From contig DAMBSC010000008.1 in the NCBI GenBank assembly GCA_032054765.1, positions 1-64,000 on the forward strand: 64,000 nt of DNA. The letters are read 5' to 3'. Source of the DNA: DFXE01 sp032054765 (GTDB lineage Bacteria; Bacteroidota; Bacteroidia; Bacteroidales; Tannerellaceae). The position numbers were made by a program, and so were the translations under genes. The notes beneath the pieces are model-generated. The model did not search any database, was not told the origin of the DNA, and saw nothing but the letters and a program-made list of their open reading frames with translations. Numbering within the stretch: the first letter of the stretch is position 1; each line of letters opens with the position of its first letter. Below are positions 52,863 to 62,047 of the stretch, one piece after another.

Positions 52863-54575
52863 ATGAAGACAAAAAGAACAAATCAGTTATTTATCATGGT
52901 TGCCGTGGCGGCAGTTATGACATCATGTGCAGGAAGTAAGAGTGGAGACTCTAATACCAGTGAACCTGTAGCTTTAGAGCCTGTCATAGATTATTGTCAA
53001 CAGACAGAAAAAATTGTCGATCAGGAGATGGTACTCTCAGAAGAAAGCGCAGATATGAGTATTCAATATGAGCAAGAAGTTCCTAAACTTATGAGACAAC
53101 ATGCTGCACCTGCTGTAGCAGCAGAATTATATAGAGTAGATGATAAGGTTTATTATAATACGGAAGAATATGTTTCCCGTTCGGAAAACCGTTTTATTGA
53201 GGTTAATAAGGAGCCGCTTTCCACTTTCTCTATTGATGTGGATGCTGCAGCTTACAGTAATATGCGTCGGTTTATTAATCAGGGACAGATACCTCCGGCG
53301 GATGCTATACGCACAGAAGAACTGATCAACTATTTCTCATACAACTATGCCAAACCTAAAGGGAATGATCCGGTTCGTATTACTGCTGAAGCGGGTACTT
53401 GTCCCTGGAATAATCAGCATCGTTTAGTTCGCATCGGTATTAAGGCACGGGAAATTGCCGACGAAAATCTTCCTCCGTCAAACCTTGTGTTCTTGGTTGA
53501 TGTATCAGGTTCTATGTATGGTGCTACAAGATTAGAGTTAGTAAAATCGTCACTCAAACTATTGGTAAATAATCTGCGTAAGCAAGATCGGGTAGCTATC
53601 GTTGTATATGCGGGATCAGCCGGCGAAGTTTTGCCTTCCACTTCAGGTAATGATAAGCAGAAGATCCGTGAAGCGCTTGATAAACTGACTGCCGGTGGTT
53701 CTACAGCCGGAGGAGCAGGCATTCAATTGGCTTACAAGATTGCCCGTAATAATTTCATAAAGAATGGTAATAACCGGATTATCCTTTGTACTGATGGTGA
53801 TTTTAATGTAGGCGTTTCATCACCCGAAGGTTTGGAGCAAATGATCGAAAAAGAACGCAAATCGGGTGTATTCCTTACTATCTTAGGATATGGAATGGGT
53901 AACTATAAGGATAATCGTATGCAAGTATTAGCTGAAAAAGGAAATGGTAATCATGCTTATATCGATAATATGCAGGAAGCAAACCGTGTATTGGTAGGTG
54001 AATTTGGCGGAACGATTTTTACCGTTGCTAAAGATGTTAAGCTTCAGATTGAATTTAATCCTTCTCATGTACAGGCTTACCGATTGGTTGGATATGAAAG
54101 TCGCCTCCTGAACAAGGAAGATTTTAATGACGACACCAAAGATGCAGGTGAAATGGGTGCAGGTCATAATGTAACCGCGTTTTATGAGGTAGTTCCAGTA
54201 GGCGTTAAAAGCAATATAACCGGTGATGTGGATGATCTTAAATATCAGCGGCCGGAACAGACATTGAAACCTATCCTGAGCGGTTCACGGGAATTACTTA
54301 CCGTAAAACTCCGTTACAAACAGCCGGACAAGGATGTCAGCAAGAAGATCGAGTTGGCACTGATAGATGATAAATCGGATAAAGTATCAAATGACTTCCG
54401 CTTTGCCTCTGCAGTAGCTATGTTCGGACAACTATTACGTCATTCTGACTATAATGGTGATGCGACATATGACGATGTTATCGCTTTAGCAAAGACTGCG
54501 CTCGATGATGATGCCCAGGGTTACCGCCGTGAATTCATTCGTTTAGCGGAGGCTGTAAAAGGCATGGCCAATTAA
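52863..54575 (+). CDS. von Willebrand factor type A lipoprotein (YfbK-like)
   Basis: A 570-residue lipoprotein (VMTSC, lipidated Cys22). vWA N-terminal region (FSTFSIDVDAAAYSNMRRFINQGQIPPADAIRTEELINYFSY), a vWA domain with the metal-binding MIDAS motif D213-x-S215-x-S217 (LVFLVDVSGSMYG), LCTDGDFNVG and YGMGNYKDNRM, and a C-terminal DUF3520 (about 420-570). Family members are widespread in Bacteroidota with no proven role. It is divergent from the ECF sigma gene with a 110-bp shared spacer, which suggests joint control. Confidence 0.9.
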   Translation: MKTKRTNQLFIMVAVAAVMTSCAGSKSGDSNTSEPVALEPVIDYCQQTEKIVDQEMVLSEESADMSIQYEQEVPKLMRQHAAPAVAAELYRVDDKVYYNTEEYVSRSENRFIEVNKEPLSTFSIDVDAAAYSNMRRFINQGQIPPADAIRTEELINYFSYNYAKPKGNDPVRITAEAGTCPWNNQHRLVRIGIKAREIADENLPPSNLVFLVDVSGSMYGATRLELVKSSLKLLVNNLRKQDRVAIVVYAGSAGEVLPSTSGNDKQKIREALDKLTAGGSTAGGAGIQLAYKIARNNFIKNGNNRIILCTDGDFNVGVSSPEGLEQMIEKERKSGVFLTILGYGMGNYKDNRMQVLAEKGNGNHAYIDNMQEANRVLVGEFGGTIFTVAKDVKLQIEFNPSHVQAYRLVGYESRLLNKEDFNDDTKDAGEMGAGHNVTAFYEVVPVGVKSNITGDVDDLKYQRPEQTLKPILSGSRELLTVKLRYKQPDKDVSKKIELALIDDKSDKVSNDFRFASAVAMFGQLLRHSDYNGDATYDDVIALAKTALDDDAQGYRREFIRLAEAVKGMAN

Positions 54576-54621
54576 AACAATCAGGGGCCGTAAGCTGTTT
54601 TATGAAAAAAGAAAGGAGAAC

Positions 54622-54843
54622 ATGATGAATAAGATTAAATTTCCAACAGACAGACAGATTCTTTCTACTGAAAACAATGGTTACGCTGATGGAACACGCG
54701 ATGAAAGCTTATGGCCCAAAGATTTAGTTGATACGGAAATCCCCGAAACGGATGCTGTTATCGAAGCTTATGATGAAGACGGCACCGAAGATCGGGAAGT
54801 ATATGACGAGGAGGGATTCCTGAACGATCCGCAGAATTCTTAA
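54622..54843 (+). CDS. Small acidic protein of unknown function
   Basis: A 73-residue protein, IKFPTDRQILSTENNGYADGTRDESLWPKDL ..., with about a third acidic residues and no recognisable domain. A GGAG (AGAAAGGAGAACATG) precedes its ATG by a few bases. Its 3' end overlaps the opposite-strand permease gene by 4 bp. Probably a real gene because of the good start context; function not known. Confidence 0.5.
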   Translation: MMNKIKFPTDRQILSTENNGYADGTRDESLWPKDLVDTEIPETDAVIEAYDEDGTEDREVYDEEGFLNDPQNS

Positions 54844-56135
54844 ATGAATATATAATTCAGAATAAAGAGCGCTGCCAAGATGTACATCGCAAGGGAAACT
54901 TCCTTGTGTTTTCCGCTCATTACTTTTATCAAAACATAACAGAGCAATCCCATAATCATTCCGTCGGCTATGGAATAGGTAAGCACCATCATGATCATGG
55001 TGATAAACGCCGGAAGGGCTTCAGATATATCGTCCATATCTATCTTCTTAATAGAGTCCATCATAAATACACCGACTAAAACCAAAGCTCCTGTTGTTGC
55101 AGCTCCCGGTATCAGTAGAAAAACGGGGGCGAAAAACAAAGCAATAATAAATAAGATCCCCGTCACAAAGGAAGTCAGTCCTGATCGGCCGCCTTCCGCA
55201 ATGCCTGATGCACTCTCCACATACGTTGTAATTGTAGAACTTCCAAGCACGGCTCCGATAGTGGTACCAATCGCGTCAGACATCATCGCCTCTTTTACGC
55301 GAGGTATCGATCCGTCTTTGCCCATTATACCGGTTTTAGCGGCCAGCCCGACAAGCGTTCCTGCCGTATCAAATATATTCATAAACAACAGTGTAAATAT
55401 AATCACTGCCATATCGAGTGTGAAGAATTCGTTGAAATCGAATTGCCAAAATGTCGGCTCTAACGAGTTAGGCATAGATACCGGCATAAAATCTCCGGAA
55501 ATTTGTGTTACGCCTAACGGGATGCCTATAATGGTACATATCAGAATACTGTAGAATAATGCACCCTTAACTTTCCGAACCGTCAATATTCCGCTGATCA
55601 ATATTCCGATCAATGCAAGAACAGATGTGGTGGTGAATGATCCCAGTTGAACGAATGTAGAGGGGTTTGCCTCAATGATTCCCGCGTTTTTAAGTCCTAT
55701 AAATGCGATGAACATCCCGATTCCCGCCGATATTGCATACCGAAGATTCAAAGGGATACTATCCAGAATAATCTCTCGAATATTAATAAATGTAATGAGT
55801 ATAAATATAACACCTTCTACAAACATTGCCGTCAATGCTGTTTGCCATGAGTAACCCATTCCTTCAACCAACGTAAAAGCAAAGAAAGCATTCAATGCCA
55901 TACTGGGCGCTTGCGCAAACGGAAGCCTGGCCATAAAGGCAAGTAAAAGGGTAGCAATTGCAGAGGCGAGTGCCGTTGCAGTAAAGACAGCTCCGCGATC
56001 CATTCCGGTAGTACCAAGTATCGAAGGATTAACGGCAAGGATATAGCTCATGGTGAGGAATGTAGTGACACCGGCAATAATCTCCGTTCGAACATTCGTA
56101 TAAGGGCCAAAAATCTTTTGTATCATAAGGTGCAA
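54840..56135 (-). CDS. NCS2-family purine permease (AzgA/PbuG type)
   Basis: A 431-residue inner-membrane transporter for adenine, guanine or hypoxanthine. The opening FGPYTNVRTEIIAGVTTFLTMSYILAVNPSIL, PFAQAPSMALNAFFAFTLV, GIFMIFIGLKNAG and the EGGRSGLTSFVTG motif define the AzgA-like (COG2252) subgroup, with about 13 membrane segments. The start is MHLM or the second Met. It lies tail to tail with the small acidic ORF. Confidence 0.93.
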   Translation of the reverse strand: MHLMIQKIFGPYTNVRTEIIAGVTTFLTMSYILAVNPSILGTTGMDRGAVFTATALASAIATLLLAFMARLPFAQAPSMALNAFFAFTLVEGMGYSWQTALTAMFVEGVIFILITFINIREIILDSIPLNLRYAISAGIGMFIAFIGLKNAGIIEANPSTFVQLGSFTTTSVLALIGILISGILTVRKVKGALFYSILICTIIGIPLGVTQISGDFMPVSMPNSLEPTFWQFDFNEFFTLDMAVIIFTLLFMNIFDTAGTLVGLAAKTGIMGKDGSIPRVKEAMMSDAIGTTIGAVLGSSTITTYVESASGIAEGGRSGLTSFVTGILFIIALFFAPVFLLIPGAATTGALVLVGVFMMDSIKKIDMDDISEALPAFITMIMMVLTYSIADGMIMGLLCYVLIKVMSGKHKEVSLAMYILAALFILNYIFI

Positions 56136-56255
56136 ATATAGGATATTATCAGATTTTGAACATCTCCCTACAGTAAATTTGTTTTTTATATTTAGAAAAA
56201 TGCTGATTATTATAAAAATGATCAGTATTTTTGAAACAATAAAAGAACTTATACC

Positions 56256-57662
56256 ATGAAAACGTTACAACTTGCATGTCTCACCGGATCACTTCTGCCT
56301 TTAATGTTTGGATGTAAGGAAAAACAATCTAAAGAACCGCAACCGCTGAATGTAATCTATATTCTTGCCGACGATTTAGGGTATGGTGATTTGGGTTGTT
56401 ATGGTCAGCAGCTTATTCATACGCCGCACCTCGATAAGATGGCTTCTGAAGGGATGCTCTTTACACAACATTATGCAGGTTGTACAGTCAGCGCTCCTTC
56501 CCGTGCATCACTTATGACGGGTCTCCATACGGGACATACTCAAATCCGTGGTAATAAGGAAATTAATCCCGTAGGACAGCTTCCCATGCAGGGAGATACT
56601 TATACGTTAGGAAAACTCTTTCAGAGCAAAGGATATGCAACAGGTATATTCGGGAAATGGGGATTAGGCTATCCGGGCTCGGAGTCTGAACCTAATAAGA
56701 TGGGCTTTGATGAATTCTATGGTTATAATTGTCAACGCGAAGCGCATACATACTACCCTGAACATCTTTGGCATAATGAAAAGAAAATAGAATTTCCTGA
56801 GAATAAAGATCTTGGGCGCCAAAAGTACTCACAGGATTTGATTCATCAACAAGCGTTACGGTTCATTAAGAACAACAAGAAGCCTTTCTTTGCCATGTTA
56901 ACCTATACTCTACCCCATGCTGAAATAAATCTCCCGCACGATTCGATTTATCAACAATACGAAAATCAGTTCGAAGAAACCCTTTATGACAGACCCGGAA
57001 GTTATTATCGTTCGGAGAAGCCACATGCCTCTTTCGCCGCAATGGTCAGCCGCTTGGATTTGTATGTAGGTGAAATTATTGCCGAACTTAAAAAGAAGGG
57101 ACTTGATAAGAATACGATCATATTCTTTACCAGTGACAATGGTCCCCACGCTGAAGGTGGTGCTGATCCGGAGTTCTTTACCAGTAGCGGGCCTCTTAAA
57201 GGAATTAAGCGTGATTTGTATGAGGGAGGTATTCGCGTTCCGCTAATTGCCTGGGCACCTGGTAAAATTAAAGCCGGTGTAAAGAGTAATCATCTTTCGG
57301 CTTTTTGGGATATGATGCCTACATTTGCTGATATTCTGGGAGTTGAAACTCTTCCTATTAAGACAGATGGTATTTCTTTTCTGCCGACTCTTTTATCATC
57401 CGGTAAACAACGTGATCATAATTATTTCTATTGGGAGTTTCATGAGCAAGGCGGTCGTCAGGCTGTTCGTAAAGGAGACTGGAAATTAATCCGTCAAAAT
57501 ATTTCACGACCGGATGGCCCCTCATTAGAACTTTACAATCTTCAAAACGATATACACGAAGATTTTGACCTTGCACAAGCTGAACCTGATAAAGTTAGGG
57601 AACTGGAAGCTCTTATGGATAGTGCCCGTACAGAATCGGAAACATTCAATTTCGGCAGATAG
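56256..57662 (+). CDS. Sulfatase (serine type), lipoprotein
   Basis: A 468-residue sulfatase attached through a lipobox (LMFGC, Cys20). Metal-binding DDLGYGDLGCYG (about 39-50) and the formylglycine motif S79-A-P-S-R83 (TVSAPSRASLMTG), with Ser in place of Cys. A later FTSDNGPHAEGG carries more metal ligands. A serine-type site needs an anaerobic sulfatase-maturing radical SAM enzyme, which is not in this window. It may act on host or algal sulfated glycans. It lies 17 bp before the second sulfatase gene. Confidence 0.92.
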   Translation: MKTLQLACLTGSLLPLMFGCKEKQSKEPQPLNVIYILADDLGYGDLGCYGQQLIHTPHLDKMASEGMLFTQHYAGCTVSAPSRASLMTGLHTGHTQIRGNKEINPVGQLPMQGDTYTLGKLFQSKGYATGIFGKWGLGYPGSESEPNKMGFDEFYGYNCQREAHTYYPEHLWHNEKKIEFPENKDLGRQKYSQDLIHQQALRFIKNNKKPFFAMLTYTLPHAEINLPHDSIYQQYENQFEETLYDRPGSYYRSEKPHASFAAMVSRLDLYVGEIIAELKKKGLDKNTIIFFTSDNGPHAEGGADPEFFTSSGPLKGIKRDLYEGGIRVPLIAWAPGKIKAGVKSNHLSAFWDMMPTFADILGVETLPIKTDGISFLPTLLSSGKQRDHNYFYWEFHEQGGRQAVRKGDWKLIRQNISRPDGPSLELYNLQNDIHEDFDLAQAEPDKVRELEALMDSARTESETFNFGR

Positions 57663-57679
57663 TAAGTAAAGGAGAATAT

Positions 57680-59218
57680 ATGAAAAGAAGAACATTTATA
57701 AAGACATCTGTAGCTGCCGGTTTAGGAATTGCTCATAATACCCCGGCTGCTTCAGCTTTTAAGAATGACGTTCGGAAAAAACCGCATATTATCTTTTTAA
57801 TGACCGACCAGCACCGAGCTGACGCGTTAGGATGTATGGGAAATAAATCGGTTATTTCTCCGCATATCGATAGCTTGGCTAGTGAAGGAACATTATTTAT
57901 ATCAGGTTATTCTTCTTCTCCCAGCAGTACGCCGGCCAGAAGCGGATTGTTAACAGGTATGTCTCCCTGGAAGCATGGAATGCTTGGATATGGACAGGTT
58001 GCTGAAAAATATAAATACGAAATGCCTCAACTCATGAGGAATCTGGGATATTATACATTTGGTATTGGTAAGATGCATTGGTTTCCACAAAAGTCATTGC
58101 ATGGTTTCCATGCCACACTTGTTGATGAAAGCGGCCGTGTAGAGAGTCCCGATTTCATCAGTGATTACAGGGAATGGTTTCAGCTGAATGCTCCGGGACT
58201 GGACCCCGACTTGACGGGTATTGGCTGGAATGACCACCAAGCCGGAGTATATAAGCTTGATGAAAAGTTACATCCTACTACCTGGACGGGACAGACTGCT
58301 TGTGAGTTAATCCGTAATTACGATGATGAAAAGCCTTTATTCCTGAAAGTATCTTTTGCTCGTCCTCATAGTCCATATGATCCACCCAAGCGTTATCTCG
58401 ATATGTATAAAGACAAGGATATTCCTGCCCCTTATATTGGCGACTGGTGTGGTAAATGGGAAGAACCCGTTGATCCCCTGGATGCTAAGAAGGATGCAGC
58501 CTTTGGTAATTTCGGTAGTGAATATGCCAAAGAATCCCGCCGTCATTATTATGCCAGTATTACTTTTATTGATGATCAGATTGGGGAGATTATCCGGACA
58601 TTGAAAGAAAAAGGAATGTATAATGATACGCTTATCTGCTTTACTTCCGATCATGGTGACATGCTGGGTGATCATCACCATTGGCGCAAAACATATCCAT
58701 ACGAAGGATCCGCTGCTATTCCATATATCGTTAAGTGGCCTGCTTCGGTAAAAAGAGATATAAAGTCAACAGCTGTAATAACTAATCCTGTTGAACTACG
58801 CGATTTCCTACCCACTTTCATTGATATAGCCGGAGGAGAAGTTCCTCCTGATATGGATGGCATCTCATTACTAAAACTTATTAAGGGCAAACAAGATGAA
58901 TGGCGCACTTATATCGATATGGAACATGCGACCTGTTATTCGGAAGATAACTATTGGTGTGCATTAACCGATGGGAAAATCAAATATATCTGGAATTTCC
59001 ACACAGGTGAAGAGCAGTTGTTTGACCTTAGTAAAGACCCCTCTGAACTTACCGAATGCTCTAAAAAAAGAGAATATTCCAATGAAATCAAGAAGATGCG
59101 CCAAGCCATGGTAGATCATCTATCCGAACGTGGAGAGACATTCGTCAGAGATAACAAACTGATTGTCCGCTCTTCAACGATGCTTTATAGTCCTTTTTAT
59201 CCGGACACAACAAAATAA
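57680..59218 (+). CDS. Sulfatase (serine type), exported by a twin-arginine-like signal
   Basis: A 512-residue sulfatase. Its N-terminus MKRRTFIKTSVAAGLGIAHNTPAASA resembles a Tat signal (RRTFIK). Metal ligands are in HIIFLMTDQHRADALGCMG, and the modification motif is S83-T-P-A-R87 (SSTPARSGLLTG), i.e. serine type. FTSDHGDMLGDHHHWRKTYPYEGSAAIPYIVKWP is typical of sulfatases near choline sulfatase and iduronate sulfatase. It is co-transcribed with the previous gene, so the two enzymes may act on one substrate. Confidence 0.9.
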   Translation: MKRRTFIKTSVAAGLGIAHNTPAASAFKNDVRKKPHIIFLMTDQHRADALGCMGNKSVISPHIDSLASEGTLFISGYSSSPSSTPARSGLLTGMSPWKHGMLGYGQVAEKYKYEMPQLMRNLGYYTFGIGKMHWFPQKSLHGFHATLVDESGRVESPDFISDYREWFQLNAPGLDPDLTGIGWNDHQAGVYKLDEKLHPTTWTGQTACELIRNYDDEKPLFLKVSFARPHSPYDPPKRYLDMYKDKDIPAPYIGDWCGKWEEPVDPLDAKKDAAFGNFGSEYAKESRRHYYASITFIDDQIGEIIRTLKEKGMYNDTLICFTSDHGDMLGDHHHWRKTYPYEGSAAIPYIVKWPASVKRDIKSTAVITNPVELRDFLPTFIDIAGGEVPPDMDGISLLKLIKGKQDEWRTYIDMEHATCYSEDNYWCALTDGKIKYIWNFHTGEEQLFDLSKDPSELTECSKKREYSNEIKKMRQAMVDHLSERGETFVRDNKLIVRSSTMLYSPFYPDTTK

Positions 59219-59269
59219 AAGCTGAAAAGATTGTATCTTTGAGTTTTATTTGAAATCAAAACAAAGAGC

Positions 59270-60484
59270 ATGTTGGATATAGAATCTATCAGAAAGGATT
59301 TTCCGATCCTTGGACATACCGTTTATAATAAGCCGCTTATTTATTTCGATAATGCTGCAACTACACAAAAGCCTCGTAGTGTTGTAGAGAAAATAGAATC
59401 GGGATATTATAACGTAAATGCCAATATTCATAGAGGGGTTCATTTTCTGAGTCAGGCAGCAACGGAAGCGCACGAAGATGCTCGTAATACGGTCCGTAAA
59501 TTCCTTAATGCATCTTCCTCATCAGAGATTATCTTTACACGAGGTACTACAGAAGCGATTAATCTGGTTGCTTCAAGTTTTACAGACGAATTCATGTCTC
59601 CCGGCGATGAAGTGATCATCTCTGAAATGGAACATCATTCTAATATTGTTCCCTGGCAATTACAGGCTGCACGTAAAGGTATTGCCATAAAAGTTGTTCC
59701 CATTACAGAAAAAGGAGAACTTTGCATGGATACCTATAAAAGTCTTTTCTCAGAACGTACAAAGTTGGTTTCCCTTACACATATTTCCAATGTATTGGGT
59801 ACAGTAAATCCGATGAAAGATATTATCCGGATTGCGCATGATAATAACGTTCCTGTATTAATAGACGGGGCACAAGCCGTACCTCATACTCAAGTAGATG
59901 TTCAAACATTAGATGTTGATTTCTATGTTTTTTCCGCCCATAAAATATACGGACCTACCGGAATCGGCGTTTTGTATGGAAAAGAAGAATGGTTAGACAA
60001 ACTCCCTCCTTATCAGGGTGGAGGCGAAATGATTGCGACTGTTACATTTGAAAAAACTGTTTTTAATGATTTACCATTCAAATTTGAAGCCGGCACACCG
60101 GATTATATTGGAAGCACGGCACTTGCCGAGGCATTGCATTATATTGAAAATTTAGGCATAAGCAATATATCTGCATATGAAGACGAGCTTTTGCAATATG
60201 CGACCAAGCAATTAACACAAATTGACGGACACCGGATATTCGGCCAATCCCTTCATAAAAGTAGTGTTCTTTCTTTCCTGATAAGTGATATTCACCACTA
60301 CGATATGGGAATGCTACTTGACCGATTCGGAATAGCAGTTCGGACGGGTCATCATTGTGCACAACCGCTAATGAAAGCATTGGGTATTGAAGGTACCGTT
60401 CGGGCCTCTTTTTCCTTTTATAATACTAAAGAAGAAATCGATACGTTTATAGATAGTATAAAGAAGGTTCAAAAGATGTTTTAA
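59270..60484 (+). CDS. sufS: Cysteine desulfurase SufS
   Basis: PLP enzyme that removes sulfur from cysteine for Fe-S cluster assembly. The 404-residue length is normal. The sequence has EMEHHSNIVPWQ, VLIDGAQAVPHTQVDVQTLDVDFYVFSAHKIYGPTGIG with the PLP lysine in SAHK, and the catalytic Cys in RTGHHCAQPLM. The other suf genes are not nearby, so it is separated from the cluster. It starts an operon with the VanZ-like and rnhB genes. Confidence 0.95.
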   Translation: MLDIESIRKDFPILGHTVYNKPLIYFDNAATTQKPRSVVEKIESGYYNVNANIHRGVHFLSQAATEAHEDARNTVRKFLNASSSSEIIFTRGTTEAINLVASSFTDEFMSPGDEVIISEMEHHSNIVPWQLQAARKGIAIKVVPITEKGELCMDTYKSLFSERTKLVSLTHISNVLGTVNPMKDIIRIAHDNNVPVLIDGAQAVPHTQVDVQTLDVDFYVFSAHKIYGPTGIGVLYGKEEWLDKLPPYQGGGEMIATVTFEKTVFNDLPFKFEAGTPDYIGSTALAEALHYIENLGISNISAYEDELLQYATKQLTQIDGHRIFGQSLHKSSVLSFLISDIHHYDMGMLLDRFGIAVRTGHHCAQPLMKALGIEGTVRASFSFYNTKEEIDTFIDSIKKVQKMF

Positions 60485-60494
60485 CTTATCCACT

Positions 60495-60893
60495 ATGCTA
60501 TATTTCATTAAGAAATATCCATTCTCTATAATTATAGTTGGTCTTGTGATTTATTTATCACTTTTTAAACCTCCGACACTCACCGTTCCCGTATTTCCAG
60601 GCTGGGACAAACTTGTCCATTTCTGCATGTATGGTGGAGTTTCAGGAGTTTTATGGCTGGAGTTTTTATTCAATTACCGACGTGATCAGTCGAATATGAA
60701 AATTGGTAAAGCTATTGTTGGCGCGATCCTTTGTCCAATACTTTTAGGAGGCTTAATGGAGTTAGGTCAATTATATCTTACATCTTATCGGAGCGGAGAT
60801 TGGCTTGATTTTTTAGCGAATACAAGTGGAGTGCTTGTTGCTTCACTGATATCCTGGTATCTCTTACGACCTGCTATTTTTAAAAAGAGATAA
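60495..60893 (+). CDS. VanZ-like membrane protein
   Basis: A 132-residue protein with about four hydrophobic segments. The family pattern GWDKLVHFCMYGGVSGVLWLEFLF and then ELGQLYLTSYRSGDWLDFLANTSGVLVASLI, with His, Glu-x-x-Q and Asp-x-x-x-N, is that of VanZ-like proteins. In other bacteria VanZ is linked to teicoplanin resistance, but most homologues are uncharacterised. It lies 10 bp after sufS and 1 bp before rnhB. Confidence 0.8.
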   Translation: MLYFIKKYPFSIIIVGLVIYLSLFKPPTLTVPVFPGWDKLVHFCMYGGVSGVLWLEFLFNYRRDQSNMKIGKAIVGAILCPILLGGLMELGQLYLTSYRSGDWLDFLANTSGVLVASLISWYLLRPAIFKKR

Positions 60894-61493
60894 ATGTTAT
60901 TATCCTGTTTACATACTAACTTAATTGAAGCCGGCTGCGACGAGGCCGGAAGAGGTTGTTTAGCCGGGTCTGTTTTTGCCGCGGCCGTTATTCTACCTCC
61001 TGATTTCCAAAATGAAGAATTAAACGATAGTAAGCAATTAAGTGAAAAGAACCGCTATACCTTACGTCCTATTATTGAACAGGAAGCCATTGCCTGGGCG
61101 ATAGGCATAGTTACTCCTGAAGAGATTGATAAGATCAATATCCTTAATGCTTCTTTTCTGGCTATGCATAGAGCTATTCAACAATTGAAAATCAAGCCTG
61201 ATCACCTCTTGATAGACGGAAACCGCTTCACTCCTTACCCGGGTATCTCACATACCACAGTTATTAAAGGAGATGGAAAATACCTTAATATTGCAGCAGC
61301 CTCCATTTTAGCTAAAACCTATCGGGATGACTATATGAAAGAGTTAGGTAAAGAATATCCGACGTATGATTGGAAACAAAACAAAGGATATCCCACTAAA
61401 AAACATCGAGAGGCAATTAAAGATTTCGGGATTACTCCATATCACCGAAAAACATTCACATTAATACCTGAGCAACTCACAATAGATTTTTAG
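60894..61493 (+). CDS. rnhB: Ribonuclease HII
   Basis: A 199-residue RNase HII that removes RNA from RNA-DNA hybrids. The metal site DEAGRG is in EAGCDEAGRGCLAGSVFAAAVILP, with further acidic residues in LLIDGNRF and AAASILAKTYRDDYM. ATG directly follows the VanZ stop. The second non-coding element starts 37 bp downstream. Confidence 0.95.
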   Translation: MLLSCLHTNLIEAGCDEAGRGCLAGSVFAAAVILPPDFQNEELNDSKQLSEKNRYTLRPIIEQEAIAWAIGIVTPEEIDKINILNASFLAMHRAIQQLKIKPDHLLIDGNRFTPYPGISHTTVIKGDGKYLNIAAASILAKTYRDDYMKELGKEYPTYDWKQNKGYPTKKHREAIKDFGITPYHRKTFTLIPEQLTIDF

Positions 61494-61529
61494 AGAAGAA
61501 TACCTTCCATATAAATTGATATTTTTGTG

Positions 61530-62047
61530 GTTTCACCTATCACCAAGGGTTAATACATTCAATATTAATCAGATGAGGTGAAGGCAAAAGTGAAAGGAAG
61601 ATCATTGACTGACTTCACCTGCTTTTGCTTTCTTTTACTCTACACCGATGTCGAGGTTGCAGAAGTACATGGAGTTTTTTTGCGTATTCCGTGCGCAGTT
61701 ATTGATACAAAGAGAGGCGTAATTTAAGAGTTTAGTCTTTAAAATTTAACAATAAGTATATCTTTAATTGATCGACTCACAGAGGTGAGGCGATCGTTTC
61801 ACCTGTGTGAGTCGACCGAATCACAATTGTGAGTCGATCGCTTCACCCTTGTGCGCCGATCAATTTTTCAGGAATAAAAACCTAAACAAATAGGATGTTT
61901 TTGATAATCAAACAAATAGGATTAATTACTTTTTATTGAAAATTGCCTAATGGATTTGGTCTATTTGCTTTCACTCCTACCTTCACCATTGCCTTCACTG
62001 TTTTTTATTTATAATCAACCTATTAAAGCCAAGTGACAGGTGAAACG
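61530..62047. mobile_element. Element B: second non-coding element with imperfect inverted ends
   Basis: The ends share an imperfect inverted repeat: GTTTCACCTATCACCAAGGGTTAAT at the left and, reading inward on the minus strand, GTTTCACCTGTCACTTGGCTTTAAT at the right. Both sides then carry repeated GGTGAAGG / TTCACC / GTGAAAG motifs, as in element A. The centre has the four-palindrome array (61775-61856) and, after it, a 13-bp direct repeat AAACAAATAGGAT (61884-61896 and 61910-61922). No gene inside. It appears to belong to the same family as element A, but it is more diverged. Confidence 0.6.
61775..61856. repeat. Array B: four 16-bp imperfect palindromes at an exact 22-bp period
   Basis: Units start at 61775, 61797, 61819 and 61841: ACTCAC-AGAG-GTGAGG, TTTCAC-CTGT-GTGAGT, AATCAC-AATT-GTGAGT and CTTCAC-CCTT-GTGCGC, with linkers CGATCG, CGACCG and CGATCG. 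A 9-bp inverted repeat AATTGATCG (61766-61774) / CGATCAATT (61857-61865) abuts both ends. Same number, spacing and total length (82 bp) as arrays A and C. Confidence 0.88.

Noticed and set aside
61578..61640. Short open frames inside elements A and B as hidden peptides
   Set aside because: None has a good start context, length or composition beyond what AT-rich DNA gives, and they are not shared between the two elements.
61775..61856. TCAC-N4-GTGA units as CRP/FNR-type operator sites
   Set aside because: The CRP site is TGTGA-N6-TCACA, the opposite arm order and a different gap. Array C has different arm sequence with the same spacing, so one common regulator site does not explain all three.
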